45,845 bases of DNA. Origin: Colwellia sp. D2M02 (GTDB taxonomy: Bacteria > Pseudomonadota > Gammaproteobacteria > Enterobacterales > Alteromonadaceae). Positions within the stretch are counted from its first letter, which is position 1. Each line of letters starts with the position of its first letter. Positions 6,037 through 15,898 of the stretch are shown here, one piece after another. Under the pieces are notes generated by a model. That model made no database searches. It was not told where the DNA came from and saw nothing but the letters and a program-made list of their open reading frames with translations. The translations under genes and the position numbers were made by a program. The stretch covers positions 1,454 through 47,298 of the forward strand of contig NZ_JAHKPW010000010.1 of assembly GCF_018860755.1 (NCBI RefSeq). The letters run 5' to 3'.

Positions 6037-8418
6037 CTACCGATTTTCATCAAAGTATTTTGCTTGATGAGCTTTTTGTTGCTCTAGTGTTGTTATTGAA
6101 ACTTTTACCGAAGCACTTAGTACACCGTCACCTGAAGCTAAAAAGCCAACATTGACATTACCGTGTAATAATTGACAAACTTCTTTGATAATTGCCATTG
6201 ATGTACTGTAAGAGCCAAGGTCCTTACTTGTTGCAATATTAAATTGTTCTCTGCTATACGGTGTAAAAACATCACCTTGATTTGAAAAAATAAAAAAGAG
6301 TGTCGCACTATCCATTTTGTGCTGGTGTAACTTTACCGCTAACCGCAGCGGTGTTTCACCGAACAATTGTTGAGCGCTTTTAATCAGTAGACCAAGTAAT
6401 TTTTGAATACGTAACTCATCGCTATTAATAAAGTGTGGCACTTCACTATCAATTAAAAAATAAATCGTTTTATTTTCATTAAGCTTTTCGCCTTTAAGTA
6501 TCAACTCTTCTCTATTTAATAAACCATATAAATCAAACGTATCGTGTTTAACACTAACTTTTCCTAGCTCTATTTCAGAAAGGTCAGCCATGGTATTCAA
6601 TAATTGTCCAATGGTATTACTGGCATGATAAATACCCGATACTTGCTTATTATTAATCCCTCGTTGTTTCAATTGTTCAACAAAGGTTTTAATCACCTGT
6701 AGTGGCATGCGCAACTCATCATTAAACGCCTCTAAAAAGTATGTTTTAGCGATACTCCGCTTTTCGAATTTACTTTTATCAAGCCTCAACGCACGAGTTT
6801 TTAATTCGACCTGCTGATTTAATTCACTCGAGTAAGCCACGGTAATGAGTACTAATAATTGAAAAAGTAATGCTCCTATTGCCCCCCCCAACAAAACATA
6901 CCAAGTATGGGCATTCATTTCTTGTATAAGCCAGGGCTTATATTCACTAATACTAATTCGCCATTGCCTAGAGTGTACTGATATTTCACTAAAGTCGATA
7001 TGCCGATTAATGCCGCTAACGCCTTGGCCATATATCAAATAAGGTGTGTTGCCACTAATATCTTCTATATTAATAGAAATTTTTGGGTTGTACTTTTTAG
7101 TTAACGAATCAAAAAAAGATTCAAATTGCACCACTGCCACGACAAAGCCTTGCATTTGACTCAAAAGTGCTGGCTGAGGCTTTGAATTACCGTAACGGTT
7201 CAGCGCGACGGGAGTCAGGTGAGGTACTGCGGTACTAAAGAAAATACTAGGTTTAGCAAAGTTATCTTGCTCTACTAATGAAGGCTCACTAGCAAAGATA
7301 CCTGAGGCTTGTGAAGACGTTAGTAGTGACTTTTGAAACATACCATAAACATCAACCCCTAATAACTGCGCATCACTTTTAGGATAAATGTAGAGTAACG
7401 GCGCGTAGATAGACTTTAACGAAGGCGCATTACTTTTCAACGTATCGGGCATTTCCTTAATATTATAGGTCTTTTGCAGCTCTTTGGATGCAAGGTGCTC
7501 GAATTCTGTTTTCATGTTTCTGTGAACTAAAGGAGCCCACTTTAAAGCAATAACACTATCACTATGCGAAAATATTCGCTCACTAAACAACATAAACTCA
7601 TCTGACTCAACATGTTCACTTGCATAAAATAATGCCGACATACTTTCAACCTGCATGACGACATTATCAATTTCTTGCACTATATCTTGTGTTATTTCTT
7701 GCTTAGTTTGAAGGAACTTATCAAGCCGGTAGCTTTGTTGTTCATTTTGCGAGGTTATAAACAACGTAAAAATGGCACTTGCACCTAATATAGAAGTTAG
7801 AGTTACAAAGAAGCGTTTACGAATATTAAAAAGTGTTTTCTCTTTGCTCAGCAGCAGAAGTGGGATAAAAAATACAGCAAACAACATGCTGGTAACCCAA
7901 CTAGAAACAAAGGTATATAGAAATGTTCCTTGTATGGTTTGGTTATCTAGTATTGAAACAATTAATACTGCTGTTGCTGAAATTAAACTGGCTAAAGGAC
8001 CAATACGTAATAAAAAAATTAAAAGTAAACGCCTTGATTTCAGCCACTTGGCTTGATAAACCAATCTAAATGCTAATTGTTTAGTTAACACACCTTGTAA
8101 GGTTATCGCTAATAAAGCGATAGACATGATTGCTACTGTGGGATTGAGCTCTAAACCATAATAGAAAAAACCTGCAATAAATGGCGTGGTACATAAAATA
8201 CCAATAAAAGCAATGCTCCCCCAAATAATAACTAAACCGCTAAATAATGCCGCAGCAGGTGCAATAAAGTTAATAATAGACAAAGGTTCAATAATTAACA
8301 TTGCGCTAATACAAAGACAAAAGTAAAGCAGAGAAACAATAAAAAAACGCTGTAAATTATGCTGCATAATAATAGGTTGCTGAGCTGATTGCAGGTTGAT
8401 TAATAAAGTGTTTGGCAC
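6037..8418 (-). CDS. Membrane sensor with CHASE domain and degenerate histidine-kinase core (predicted pseudokinase)
   Basis: This 793-aa protein has a MASE1-like block of hydrophobic segments (about residues 25-220). A periplasmic CHASE domain follows (about 235-490, with IFASEPSLVEQDNFAKPSIFF near 374-394), then a further membrane segment (about 506-528) and a histidine-kinase-like C-terminal part. The core is eroded. In the H-box the expected His is Asp567 (FNDELRMPL where SHELRTPL is usual), the Asn of the N-box is lost (GLLIKSAQQLF), and the glycine-rich G1 and G2 ATP-lid motifs are absent. It is therefore unlikely to autophosphorylate and may act by binding a partner kinase or regulator. 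The GTG start at 8418 is uncertain; the ATG at 8367 is a good alternative. No response-regulator gene adjoins it. Confidence 0.8.
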   Translation of the reverse strand: MPNTLLINLQSAQQPIIMQHNLQRFFIVSLLYFCLCISAMLIIEPLSIINFIAPAAALFSGLVIIWGSIAFIGILCTTPFIAGFFYYGLELNPTVAIMSIALLAITLQGVLTKQLAFRLVYQAKWLKSRRLLLIFLLRIGPLASLISATAVLIVSILDNQTIQGTFLYTFVSSWVTSMLFAVFFIPLLLLSKEKTLFNIRKRFFVTLTSILGASAIFTLFITSQNEQQSYRLDKFLQTKQEITQDIVQEIDNVVMQVESMSALFYASEHVESDEFMLFSERIFSHSDSVIALKWAPLVHRNMKTEFEHLASKELQKTYNIKEMPDTLKSNAPSLKSIYAPLLYIYPKSDAQLLGVDVYGMFQKSLLTSSQASGIFASEPSLVEQDNFAKPSIFFSTAVPHLTPVALNRYGNSKPQPALLSQMQGFVVAVVQFESFFDSLTKKYNPKISINIEDISGNTPYLIYGQGVSGINRHIDFSEISVHSRQWRISISEYKPWLIQEMNAHTWYVLLGGAIGALLFQLLVLITVAYSSELNQQVELKTRALRLDKSKFEKRSIAKTYFLEAFNDELRMPLQVIKTFVEQLKQRGINNKQVSGIYHASNTIGQLLNTMADLSEIELGKVSVKHDTFDLYGLLNREELILKGEKLNENKTIYFLIDSEVPHFINSDELRIQKLLGLLIKSAQQLFGETPLRLAVKLHQHKMDSATLFFIFSNQGDVFTPYSREQFNIATSKDLGSYSTSMAIIKEVCQLLHGNVNVGFLASGDGVLSASVKVSITTLEQQKAHQAKYFDENR

Positions 8419-8498
8419 GCCATACTAGCACTATATTCGCCGAATACTTAATTACAATGTAAATAATATAAAAAATAACGTAATTAAATTTGCGCTGC

Positions 8499-8514
8499 TC
8501 GCTTAGCTAAGCGA
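8499..8514. promoter_or_regulatory. Perfect 16-bp palindrome in the divergent kinase/tkt region
   Basis: TCGCTTAGCTAAGCGA is fully self-complementary and lies 75 bases upstream of tkt. The position suits an operator for a dimeric regulator, but no regulator is identified. Confidence 0.35.
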
Positions 8515-8588
8515 AAATGCCTATTCAATTATTCAAAAAAACAAGCTGTTTAATCAGCCCTTGTGTCACAATATAATCTGGAGCAAAT

Positions 8589-10577
8589 ATGTCGTCGCGT
8601 CAAGAACTGGCAAATGCCATTCGTGTTTTGAGTATGGATGCTGTACAAAAAGCAAAATCTGGTCACCCTGGAGCCCCTATGGGTATGGCCGATATCGCCG
8701 AAGTGTTATGGCGTGATTTTTTAAAGCATAACCCAACTGATCCTAATTGGGTTGATCGTGATCGATTTATTCTTTCTAACGGTCACGGCTCTATGCTTAT
8801 CTACTCATTATTGCATTTATCTGGCTACGACTTATCTATTGAAGATTTAAAAAACTTCCGTCAATTACACTCAAAAACACCAGGTCACCCTGAATATGGC
8901 TACACCCCTGGTGTTGAAACTACCACAGGCCCTTTAGGCGCTGGTATTTCTAATGCGGTAGGTATGGCTATTGCCGAAAAGACTTTAGCGGCACAATTTA
9001 ACCGCCCAGATCATAACATTGTTGATCACTTTACCTATTGCTTCTTAGGTGACGGTTGTTTAATGGAAGGTATTTCACATGAAGTTTGCTCGCTTGCTGG
9101 TACTTTAGGCTTAGGCAAGTTAATTACTTTTTGGGATGACAACGGCATTTCTATTGATGGCCATGTTGAAGGTTGGTTTACTGACAACACCCCTGCCCGT
9201 TTTGAATCATACGGCTGGCATGTGATCAGTGTTGACGGTCATGACCCTGAAGCTATCAGCAACGCCATTGCTCAAGCACAAGCCGTTACTGATAAGCCAA
9301 GCATGATTTGCTGTAAAACAATTATTGGTTTTGGCTCACCAAATAAGTCAGGTACTCACGATTGTCACGGCGCACCATTAGGTGATGATGAGATTGCCGC
9401 AACACGAGAATTTTTAAACTGGCCTCATAAACCTTTTGATGTACCTAGTGACGTATACGCTCAATGGGATCAAAAAGAAAAAGGTCAAGCAAGCCAAGTT
9501 AACTGGACTGAAAAGTTCTCAGCATACCAAGCCGCGCACCCAGAGCTTGCAGCAGAGTATGAACGCCGTGTTATTAAAGGTGAATTACCACAAGAGTTTG
9601 AAGCAAAAGCCAACGCATTTATTGAACAATGTCATACTGCTTCTGAAAACATAGCGTCACGTAAAGCGTCACAAAATGCTATTGAAGCCTTTGGTAGCGT
9701 ATTACCTGAAATGCTTGGTGGCTCTGCAGATTTAGCTGGCTCAAACTTAACACTATGGTCTGGCTCAAAAGGTATAGAAACAGACCCTGCCGGTAACTAC
9801 ATTTTCTACGGCGTACGTGAATTTGGTATGAGCGGTATTATGAACGGTATTTCATTGCACGGCGGCTTTATTAACTACGGCGCAACTTTCATGATGTTCA
9901 TGGAATATGCACGTAACGCAGTGAGAATGTCAGCATTAATGGGTATTCAAAATATTTTTGTTTATACCCATGACTCTATTGGTCAAGGTGAAGATGGTCC
10001 TACACATCAGCCTATAGAGCAATTAACTAACTTACGTACCACGCCAAACTTAACAACATGGCGTCCGTGTGATGCAACAGAGTCAGCTGTTGCTTGGAAA
10101 GCGGCAGTGCAAAACCAAAAAGCACCTTCAGCGTTAATCTTCTCTCGCCAAGGTTTACCTGCGATGACTCGCAGTCAAGCACAGCTAAGTGAAATAGCCA
10201 AAGGTGGCTATATTTTACAAGACTGCTCAGGTACGCCAGAGGTTATTTTAATTGCAACAGGCTCAGAAGTAGGCTTAGCAGTTGACTCAGCTAAAGCATT
10301 AACAGAGCAAGGAACTCAAGTACGTGTAGTTTCTATGCCTTCCACCAATGTGTTTGATCTGCAATCAAAAGAGTACAAAGAAGCCGTTTTACCAGCAGCC
10401 GTAACTAAACGTGTTGCCATTGAAGCTGCCCATGTAGATTTTTGGGCTAAATATGTTGGCTTAAGTGGTGCGGTAGTTGGCATGACAACCTTTGGTGAGT
10501 CAGCTCCAGGTAATGTATTACTAGAGCATTTTGGCTTTACTGTTGATAATGTTGTTAACACTGTGAATGCACTGTAA
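8589..10577 (+). CDS. tkt: Transketolase
   Basis: Transketolase is a thiamine-diphosphate enzyme moving two-carbon units between sugar phosphates in the non-oxidative pentose phosphate pathway, and it makes erythrose 4-phosphate. The 662-aa length matches E. coli TktA. The N-terminal third carries the thiamine-diphosphate motif [12 protein letters not shown] through DDNGISIDG, together with GHGS and [12 protein letters not shown]. The central and C-terminal domains follow, with [19 protein letters not shown] and [15 protein letters not shown] precedes the ATG by five bases. It leads the run tkt, epd, pgk, fba. Its product erythrose 4-phosphate is the substrate of the next enzyme, Epd. Confidence 0.97.
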   Translation: MSSRQELANAIRVLSMDAVQKAKSGHPGAPMGMADIAEVLWRDFLKHNPTDPNWVDRDRFILSNGHGSMLIYSLLHLSGYDLSIEDLKNFRQLHSKTPGHPEYGYTPGVETTTGPLGAGISNAVGMAIAEKTLAAQFNRPDHNIVDHFTYCFLGDGCLMEGISHEVCSLAGTLGLGKLITFWDDNGISIDGHVEGWFTDNTPARFESYGWHVISVDGHDPEAISNAIAQAQAVTDKPSMICCKTIIGFGSPNKSGTHDCHGAPLGDDEIAATREFLNWPHKPFDVPSDVYAQWDQKEKGQASQVNWTEKFSAYQAAHPELAAEYERRVIKGELPQEFEAKANAFIEQCHTASENIASRKASQNAIEAFGSVLPEMLGGSADLAGSNLTLWSGSKGIETDPAGNYIFYGVREFGMSGIMNGISLHGGFINYGATFMMFMEYARNAVRMSALMGIQNIFVYTHDSIGQGEDGPTHQPIEQLTNLRTTPNLTTWRPCDATESAVAWKAAVQNQKAPSALIFSRQGLPAMTRSQAQLSEIAKGGYILQDCSGTPEVILIATGSEVGLAVDSAKALTEQGTQVRVVSMPSTNVFDLQSKEYKEAVLPAAVTKRVAIEAAHVDFWAKYVGLSGAVVGMTTFGESAPGNVLLEHFGFTVDNVVNTVNAL

Positions 10578-10600
10578 CCATTAACAACAAACTAGCGATA

Positions 10601-10628
10601 TGTTGAGCCATGATAACTTGGCTCAACA
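10601..10628 (+). repeat. 10-bp hairpin downstream of tkt
   Basis: The perfect arms TGTTGAGCCA (10601-10610) and TGGCTCAACA (10619-10628) flank an eight-base loop. No T-run follows, so it looks more like an mRNA-stabilising or processing hairpin than a terminator. Confidence 0.5.
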
Positions 10629-10639
10629 ATAGCTAACTG

Positions 10640-10667
10640 AGGAGAGGCGTAATAGTCTCTCCTTTTA
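10640..10667 (+). terminator. Possible (weak) terminator between tkt and epd
   Basis: AGGAGAG (10640-10646) pairs with CTCTCCT (10657-10663), and a short T-rich tract (TTTTATTA) follows. It may end part of the tkt transcripts before epd. Confidence 0.5.
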
Positions 10668-10702
10668 TTACCTTCTTAAGTTTTAAGTATAAATATCCCT
10701 AA

Positions 10703-11740
10703 ATGACAATAAGAATCGCCATTAATGGCTTTGGCCGCATTGGCCGCAGTGTTGTAAGAGCACTTTATGAGAGCAATAAAACTGACGCTTTTACCCTAGT
10801 GGCTATAAATGAACTTGCCGAGCCAGAAGGTATCGCGCACTTATTAAAATACGATACCGCTCATGGCCGTTTTGCTCATAAAGTTTCTCAAAACAATAAT
10901 ACCCTCACCATAGATAATGACGATATTGCGTTAACGCATATAGACAACCTGAGCGAGTTACCTTGGCAAGCCCATCAAGTTGATATTGTACTTGACTGTA
11001 CGGGTAAATACGGAACACAAGCCGATGGCAAAGAGCACCTAGCACAAGGCGCTAAACAAGTATTGTTTTCACACCCTGGTACTAATGATGTTGATAGCAC
11101 CATTATTTTTGGTGTTAATCACCACACATTAACCGCTAATGATAAGGTTGTTTCTAATGGCTCATGTACGACTAACTGTATAGTGCCAGTAATAAAAGCC
11201 CTTGATGAAGCCTTTGGTGTCAACAGTGGCACTATTACCACCATACATTCATCAATGCACGATCAGCAAGTTATTGACGCTTATCATAGTGACTTACGCC
11301 GTGCACGTGCCGCAAGTCAATCCATTATTCCTGTCGATACAAAACTTGCCGCAGGTATAGAGCGCATTATGCCTAAATTTAAAGGCCGTTTTGAAGCGAT
11401 TGCCGTACGCGTACCAACGGTCAACGTAACCGCGATGGATTTAAGTATTAGTGTTGATACCGACGTTACGATTAATGATATTAATCAGGCTATTCAATCA
11501 GCCAGTAATAACAACACTGATCTAGCAGGAGTATTAGCCTATACCGAAGAACCTCTAGTATCCGTTGACTTTAATCACGACCCTCATTCTTGTATTGTTG
11601 ATGGCAATCAAACACGAGTGAGTCACAAACGCTTGGTCAAAATGCTTATTTGGTGTGATAACGAATGGGGCTTTGCCAACCGTATGTTAGATACCGCACA
11701 AGCTATGTCTAACGCCAGCGCTATTGGTAATGCCAAATAA
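10703..11740 (+). CDS. epd: D-erythrose-4-phosphate dehydrogenase
   Basis: Epd oxidises erythrose 4-phosphate to 4-phosphoerythronate with NAD, the first step of pyridoxal 5'-phosphate synthesis by the DXP-dependent route. The 345-aa protein has the GAPDH fold with N-terminal NAD motif INGFGRIGR, catalytic Cys155 ([12 protein letters not shown]) and His182 (TTIHSSMHD). I chose Epd over GapA because of its resemblance to E. coli Epd around the catalytic Cys and because of gene order: epd-pgk-fba is the E. coli arrangement. The ATG at 10703 lacks an obvious ribosome site, which may mean weak or coupled translation. Confidence 0.9.
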   Translation: MTIRIAINGFGRIGRSVVRALYESNKTDAFTLVAINELAEPEGIAHLLKYDTAHGRFAHKVSQNNNTLTIDNDDIALTHIDNLSELPWQAHQVDIVLDCTGKYGTQADGKEHLAQGAKQVLFSHPGTNDVDSTIIFGVNHHTLTANDKVVSNGSCTTNCIVPVIKALDEAFGVNSGTITTIHSSMHDQQVIDAYHSDLRRARAASQSIIPVDTKLAAGIERIMPKFKGRFEAIAVRVPTVNVTAMDLSISVDTDVTINDINQAIQSASNNNTDLAGVLAYTEEPLVSVDFNHDPHSCIVDGNQTRVSHKRLVKMLIWCDNEWGFANRMLDTAQAMSNASAIGNAK

Positions 11741-11833
11741 TATAGCCAGAATAAAAATTTAGAAGAGTAAACTTTAAGCCATAAACTAAAAATATATTTA
11801 ATACACTAGTGTCAAAACCTATTGGAGATAAGA

Positions 11834-13012
11834 ATGTCGATTATTAAAATGTCTGAGTTAAACCTTGCCGAGCAACGCGTACTTATTCGTGAAGATTTAA
11901 ATGTTCCAGTATCTGACGGTAAAATCACCTCTGATGCACGTTTACGCGCCGCCTTACCTACACTAAAACTTGCTTTAGAAGCAGGCGCAAAAGTCATGGT
12001 AATGTCACACTTAGGGCGTCCAACGGAAGGCGAGCCAGCAAAAGAATTTTCATTACAACCTGTTGCTGATTACTTAAGTGCAGCACTTAACTACCCAGTA
12101 AGATTAGTAAGCGACTATTTAGAGGGTGTTGACGTTGCCGCAGGCGAGTTGGTTATTTTTGAAAACGTTCGTTTTAATGTCGGTGAAAAGAAAAATGATG
12201 ACGGTTTAGCTAAAAAACTAGCGGCACTATGTGATGTATTTGTTATGGACGCTTTTGGCACCGCACATCGCGCACAAGCAAGTACTCATGGCGTAGCAAA
12301 ATATGCCCCAACAGCCTGTGCTGGTCCATTATTAACAGCAGAGCTTGACGCACTAGCAAAAGCTATTGAAAGCCCAGCACGCCCATTAGTTGCGATTGTG
12401 GGTGGCTCAAAAGTATCAACTAAACTTACCGTCCTAGATTCATTATCTAAAATAGCAGATACCATTGTTGTTGGCGGCGGTATTTCAAATACTTTTGTTG
12501 CCGCAGCAGGTAACGAAGTAGGCAACTCTTTATTTGAAGCCGACTTAATTCCTGAAGCACAACGTTTATGCGCGCAAACTAATGTGATTTTTGCTAGTGA
12601 TGTTACGGTCACCCGCGATGGCTTTAGTGACTGGAAACATGATTCAGCCACAACAATTAAAAAAGCATCAGAGGTTGACGCACAAGATGACATTATTGAC
12701 TACGGTCCAGAAACAGCGGCTAAAGTTGCTGAGATCATTAAGGGTGCAGGCACTATTTTATGGAACGGCCCTGTAGGGGTTTTTGAAATTGATGCATTTG
12801 CTAAAGGCACCGAAACTATCTCACACGCTATCGCACAAAGCAGCGCCTTTTCTGTCGCTGGTGGCGGTGACACTTTAGCGGCTGTTGATAAGTATGATAT
12901 TGCTGATAAAGTTTCTTATATTTCAACAGGCGGCGGTGCTTTCTTAGAGTTTTTAGAGGGTAAAAAGCTACCTGCTGTTGAAATTTTAGAGCAACGCGCC
13001 AGCGCTAAATAA
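11834..13012 (+). CDS. pgk: Phosphoglycerate kinase
   Basis: Pgk transfers phosphate between 1,3-bisphosphoglycerate and ADP in glycolysis and gluconeogenesis. The 392-aa product has the N-terminal substrate signature [11 protein letters not shown], then SHLGRPTEG, the [14 protein letters not shown] segment, and the nucleotide-binding C-terminal domain ending in [14 protein letters not shown] and [14 protein letters not shown]. The start is the ATG at 11834, six bases after GGAG (11824-11827); an upstream in-frame TTG at 11822 overlaps this ribosome site. It is followed by a strong terminator, so fba is probably transcribed mainly from its own promoter. Confidence 0.97.
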   Translation: MSIIKMSELNLAEQRVLIREDLNVPVSDGKITSDARLRAALPTLKLALEAGAKVMVMSHLGRPTEGEPAKEFSLQPVADYLSAALNYPVRLVSDYLEGVDVAAGELVIFENVRFNVGEKKNDDGLAKKLAALCDVFVMDAFGTAHRAQASTHGVAKYAPTACAGPLLTAELDALAKAIESPARPLVAIVGGSKVSTKLTVLDSLSKIADTIVVGGGISNTFVAAAGNEVGNSLFEADLIPEAQRLCAQTNVIFASDVTVTRDGFSDWKHDSATTIKKASEVDAQDDIIDYGPETAAKVAEIIKGAGTILWNGPVGVFEIDAFAKGTETISHAIAQSSAFSVAGGGDTLAAVDKYDIADKVSYISTGGGAFLEFLEGKKLPAVEILEQRASAK

Positions 13013-13080
13013 CAATGCAGTAAACCAATAGTACTTCATGCGAGCTCTTATCTTGCAAAGCTTTGGTGCTAAATTTAGTA

Positions 13081-13107
13081 AAGCGAGCTTATAAGCTCGC
13101 TTTTTTA
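13081..13107 (+). terminator. Rho-independent terminator after pgk
   Basis: The near-perfect palindrome AAGCGAGC...GCTCGCTT (13081-13102) runs into a T6 tract. It sits in a 506-bp gene-free stretch before fba. That stretch also holds a promoter-like sequence at 13416-13445 and otherwise shows nothing I recognise. Confidence 0.85.
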
Positions 13108-13415
13108 TAGGTGATTTATTATGCCTACGAAGATCATAGCGCCAAGAGTTATAGCTATTAGCTAGAGAAAAATAGTACCTACCGTTCAATATATTAACCT
13201 AATAATCTACGCTTACTCTCCAAACCTAGTCTACCCTTAAAATAGCAACTAAAACATTTCAAAACAACAAACCGACTTATGTTGTTAACTTTCACAAATA
13301 AAACAGTAAAAAAACCAAAGAGCAGGATATTTGTTTGTATTTATTGTAAGTTTCGAACAAAAAACAACTCAATAGTGACGGAGTCGTTTAAAATGCAAAT
13401 TTATGAAAAATAGCG

Positions 13416-13445
13416 CTGACAGAAATATTCGTATTCTGATATAAT
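13416..13445 (+). promoter_or_regulatory. Candidate sigma70 promoter for fba
   Basis: CTGACA (13416-13421), 18 bases, then TATAAT (13440-13445). It lies 73 bases ahead of the fba start and after the pgk terminator, consistent with separate transcription of fba. Confidence 0.6.
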
Positions 13446-13518
13446 TTTGACCGTACAAATAAAAACTTTCAACACCACCATCAAAAATGACCACCTCAAA
13501 ATACTTAGGAGTATCTCA

Positions 13519-14589
13519 ATGGCTTTAATTTCAATGCGTCAAATGCTAGATCATGCAGCAGAGTATGAATATGGCATTCCAGCATTTAATGTAAATAACT
13601 TAGAGCAAGTACGTGCGATAATGCTTGCCGCAAGTGATACTGATAGCCCAGTAATTTTACAAGCCTCAGCTGGCGCACGAAAATACGCTGGTGCTCCTTT
13701 TTTACGTCATTTAATTTTAGCGGCTATTGAAGAGTTTCCACATATCCCGGTAGTAATGCACCAAGATCACGGCACTTCTCCTAGCGTATGCCAACGCTCA
13801 ATCCAACTAGGCTTTTCATCAGTAATGATGGATGGTTCATTAATGGAAGATGGCAAAACACCAAGTAGTTACGACTATAACGTTGAAGTAACGCGTCGTA
13901 CTGTTGAAATGGCTCACGCTTGTGGCGTTTCAGTAGAGGGTGAATTAGGCTGCTTAGGATCACTTGAAACAGGTTTAGCCGGCGAAGAAGATGGCGTTGG
14001 CGCTGAGGGTGTATTAACTAAAGAGCAAATGCTTACTAACCCTGAAGAAGCTGCTGACTTTGTTAATAAAACACAAGTAGATGCCTTAGCTATTGCTTGT
14101 GGTACATCACATGGCGCGTACAAATTTACTCGCCCACCTACCGATGACATTTTAGCGATTGATCGCATTAAAGCAATTCATCAGCGTATTCCGCAAACTC
14201 ACTTAGTTATGCATGGCTCTTCTTCTGTTCCACAAGAGTGGCTTGCTATCATTAATGAGTTTGGCGGTGAAATACCTGAAACCTATGGTGTACCGGTTGA
14301 GCAAATCCAACAGGGCATTAAAAATGGCGTTCGTAAAGTTAATATAGATACTGATTTACGCTTAGCAGCGACAGGCGCTATACGACAATTTTTAGCACAA
14401 AACCCTAGCGAATTTGATCCGAGAAAATTCTTACAAGTATCAACCAATGCTATGTATGATATTTGTAAAGCGCGTTATGAAGCTTTCAATACCGTGGGTC
14501 ATGCAAGTAAAATTAAACCTATCAACTTAGACAGTATGTTTGATCTTTACCAGCAAGGAAAATTAAAGCCACTGATTAAAGGCTTTTAG
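13519..14589 (+). CDS. fba: Fructose-1,6-bisphosphate aldolase, class II (Calvin-cycle subtype)
   Basis: This zinc-dependent aldolase interconverts fructose 1,6-bisphosphate with dihydroxyacetone phosphate and glyceraldehyde 3-phosphate. The 356-aa protein shows class II motifs: the catalytic/metal region [10 protein letters not shown], the acidic [13 protein letters not shown], and [11 protein letters not shown]. Its N-terminus ([22 protein letters not shown], without the start Met) resembles the CbbA/type-B class II aldolases rather than E. coli FbaA. The start is the ATG at 13519, seven bases after AGGAG (13507-13511); the longer upstream frame has no ribosome site. A bidirectional-looking terminator follows. 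Confidence 0.95.
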   Translation: MALISMRQMLDHAAEYEYGIPAFNVNNLEQVRAIMLAASDTDSPVILQASAGARKYAGAPFLRHLILAAIEEFPHIPVVMHQDHGTSPSVCQRSIQLGFSSVMMDGSLMEDGKTPSSYDYNVEVTRRTVEMAHACGVSVEGELGCLGSLETGLAGEEDGVGAEGVLTKEQMLTNPEEAADFVNKTQVDALAIACGTSHGAYKFTRPPTDDILAIDRIKAIHQRIPQTHLVMHGSSSVPQEWLAIINEFGGEIPETYGVPVEQIQQGIKNGVRKVNIDTDLRLAATGAIRQFLAQNPSEFDPRKFLQVSTNAMYDICKARYEAFNTVGHASKIKPINLDSMFDLYQQGKLKPLIKGF

Positions 14590-14613
14590 TTTCTTATTAA
14601 AGAAAGAAATAAA

Positions 14614-14648
14614 AAATAAAGGCAGCTTAACGAGTTGCCTTTATTTTA
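14614..14648 (+). terminator. Terminator after fba
   Basis: AAATAAAGGCA (14614-14624) pairs with TGCCTTTATTT (14636-14646). The A-rich 5' side and T-rich 3' side make it usable from the plus strand. Confidence 0.8.
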
Positions 14649-14869
14649 TCTTTAGCTAACTCAACACTACTCCCTCAAAATTGTTAAGAAAATGTTATTA
14701 TTTAACACTACAACGTAATATTATTGTACTTCATCGAAATTAATCACTTTTATCATTACGTGCCATTGCGCTGTTAAATGCCTCTTAGGTATACTTAAAA
14801 ATTAACCGTTTAACTCCACGCTTAAAATAGCCACTTATTAAAACCATAAAAACACTAATTAGAAGTCTT

Positions 14870-15763
14870 ATGTTCCGTATTGCATTACCACTAATATCAC
14901 TCACCTTCATTAGCTTACTTTCTACACCTATTGCCGCTAAAGGTTATTCTAAGTCATCGAAGGCCATAAAAAGTAATCATGCAAGTATTGCAACAACGGC
15001 AGACATTTTATCAAGTTTAGAAAAAGCACAACAACAGCCGGTCAAAGTCGCTCCTATTTTCTCCGCATCTGCGCAACTAGGCTTTCTCTATTTAACGGGC
15101 AATACTCGCAGCGCCGATATGAAAGCCGGTGTTGATTTTCGTTTTGAAAAAAACTTATGGCGTAGCTTGGTCTCATTTGACTCATTAATAAAGAAAACAG
15201 AAAGCACCGACAGCGAAGGGGATAAAAACTTTGAAACTACCGACAACAAGTGGAGCATAGTCACGCAAACTAACTACACTATCAATACCGCAAAACGCAA
15301 CTACCTTTACGGTAACTTATCTTATGAAGATAATCGCTTTTCTAGTTTTAAATCACAGGCGTCATTATCAACAGGCTGGGGGCGACGTTGGTTTGAAACC
15401 AGTAAAGCAAGCTTAGATGCCGATATAGGCCCAGGCTTTAAACGAGATGTCACAAGAATTAGTCAAGAAGAGCTTGATAATGGTTTACATAGTGAAACGC
15501 GTGATACCTTAATGTTACAAGCACAAGCCCTGTATATTAGAAAGATTAATGAGCATATTGAGTTTAAGCAATTAGTTATCGCAAAACATGCTATTGAAAA
15601 AGGTGAAAATAGTTTATATAAAACCGAAACTTCAATCACCAGTAAACTCATCGACTCATTACAAATAAAGCTTAGTTTTATTATTGATTACAACTCAAAA
15701 GTTGATGACGAAAAAGAAAATACTGACACACAAACCGCAGCCGTTTTGGTTTATAGCTTTTAA
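14870..15763 (+). CDS. DUF481-family outer-membrane protein (YdiY-like)
   Basis: The 297-aa protein has a signal peptide (residues 1-23, ending PIAA). A region of alternating hydrophobic and polar residues ends in VLVYSF, the aromatic C-terminus typical of outer-membrane beta-barrels. Repeated patterns such as SAQLGFLYLTGNTRSADMKAG and ASLSTGWGRRWFETSKASLDADIGPGF are those of DUF481 proteins, some of which are called salt-induced outer-membrane proteins. Its function is not known. It stands alone between the fba terminator and ettA. A helical, Ser/Lys-rich linker (about residues 24-65) precedes the barrel. Confidence 0.82.
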   Translation: MFRIALPLISLTFISLLSTPIAAKGYSKSSKAIKSNHASIATTADILSSLEKAQQQPVKVAPIFSASAQLGFLYLTGNTRSADMKAGVDFRFEKNLWRSLVSFDSLIKKTESTDSEGDKNFETTDNKWSIVTQTNYTINTAKRNYLYGNLSYEDNRFSSFKSQASLSTGWGRRWFETSKASLDADIGPGFKRDVTRISQEELDNGLHSETRDTLMLQAQALYIRKINEHIEFKQLVIAKHAIEKGENSLYKTETSITSKLIDSLQIKLSFIIDYNSKVDDEKENTDTQTAAVLVYSF

Positions 15764-15898
15764 GCAATAACCACATCAGTAAATAATTAGCTAACGGTTG
15801 TTAATCTTCTTACAACTTACAACAAATCAATTTGCTTATATCACCTTAACTAATCTAAAATGAGCGCAACAATAACTTAGATAAGTAAAAGGTTTTTT

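Noticed and set aside
12286..12693. Long minus-strand frame inside pgk
   Set aside because: It is a codon-bias shadow of pgk with no start signal or recognisable domain.
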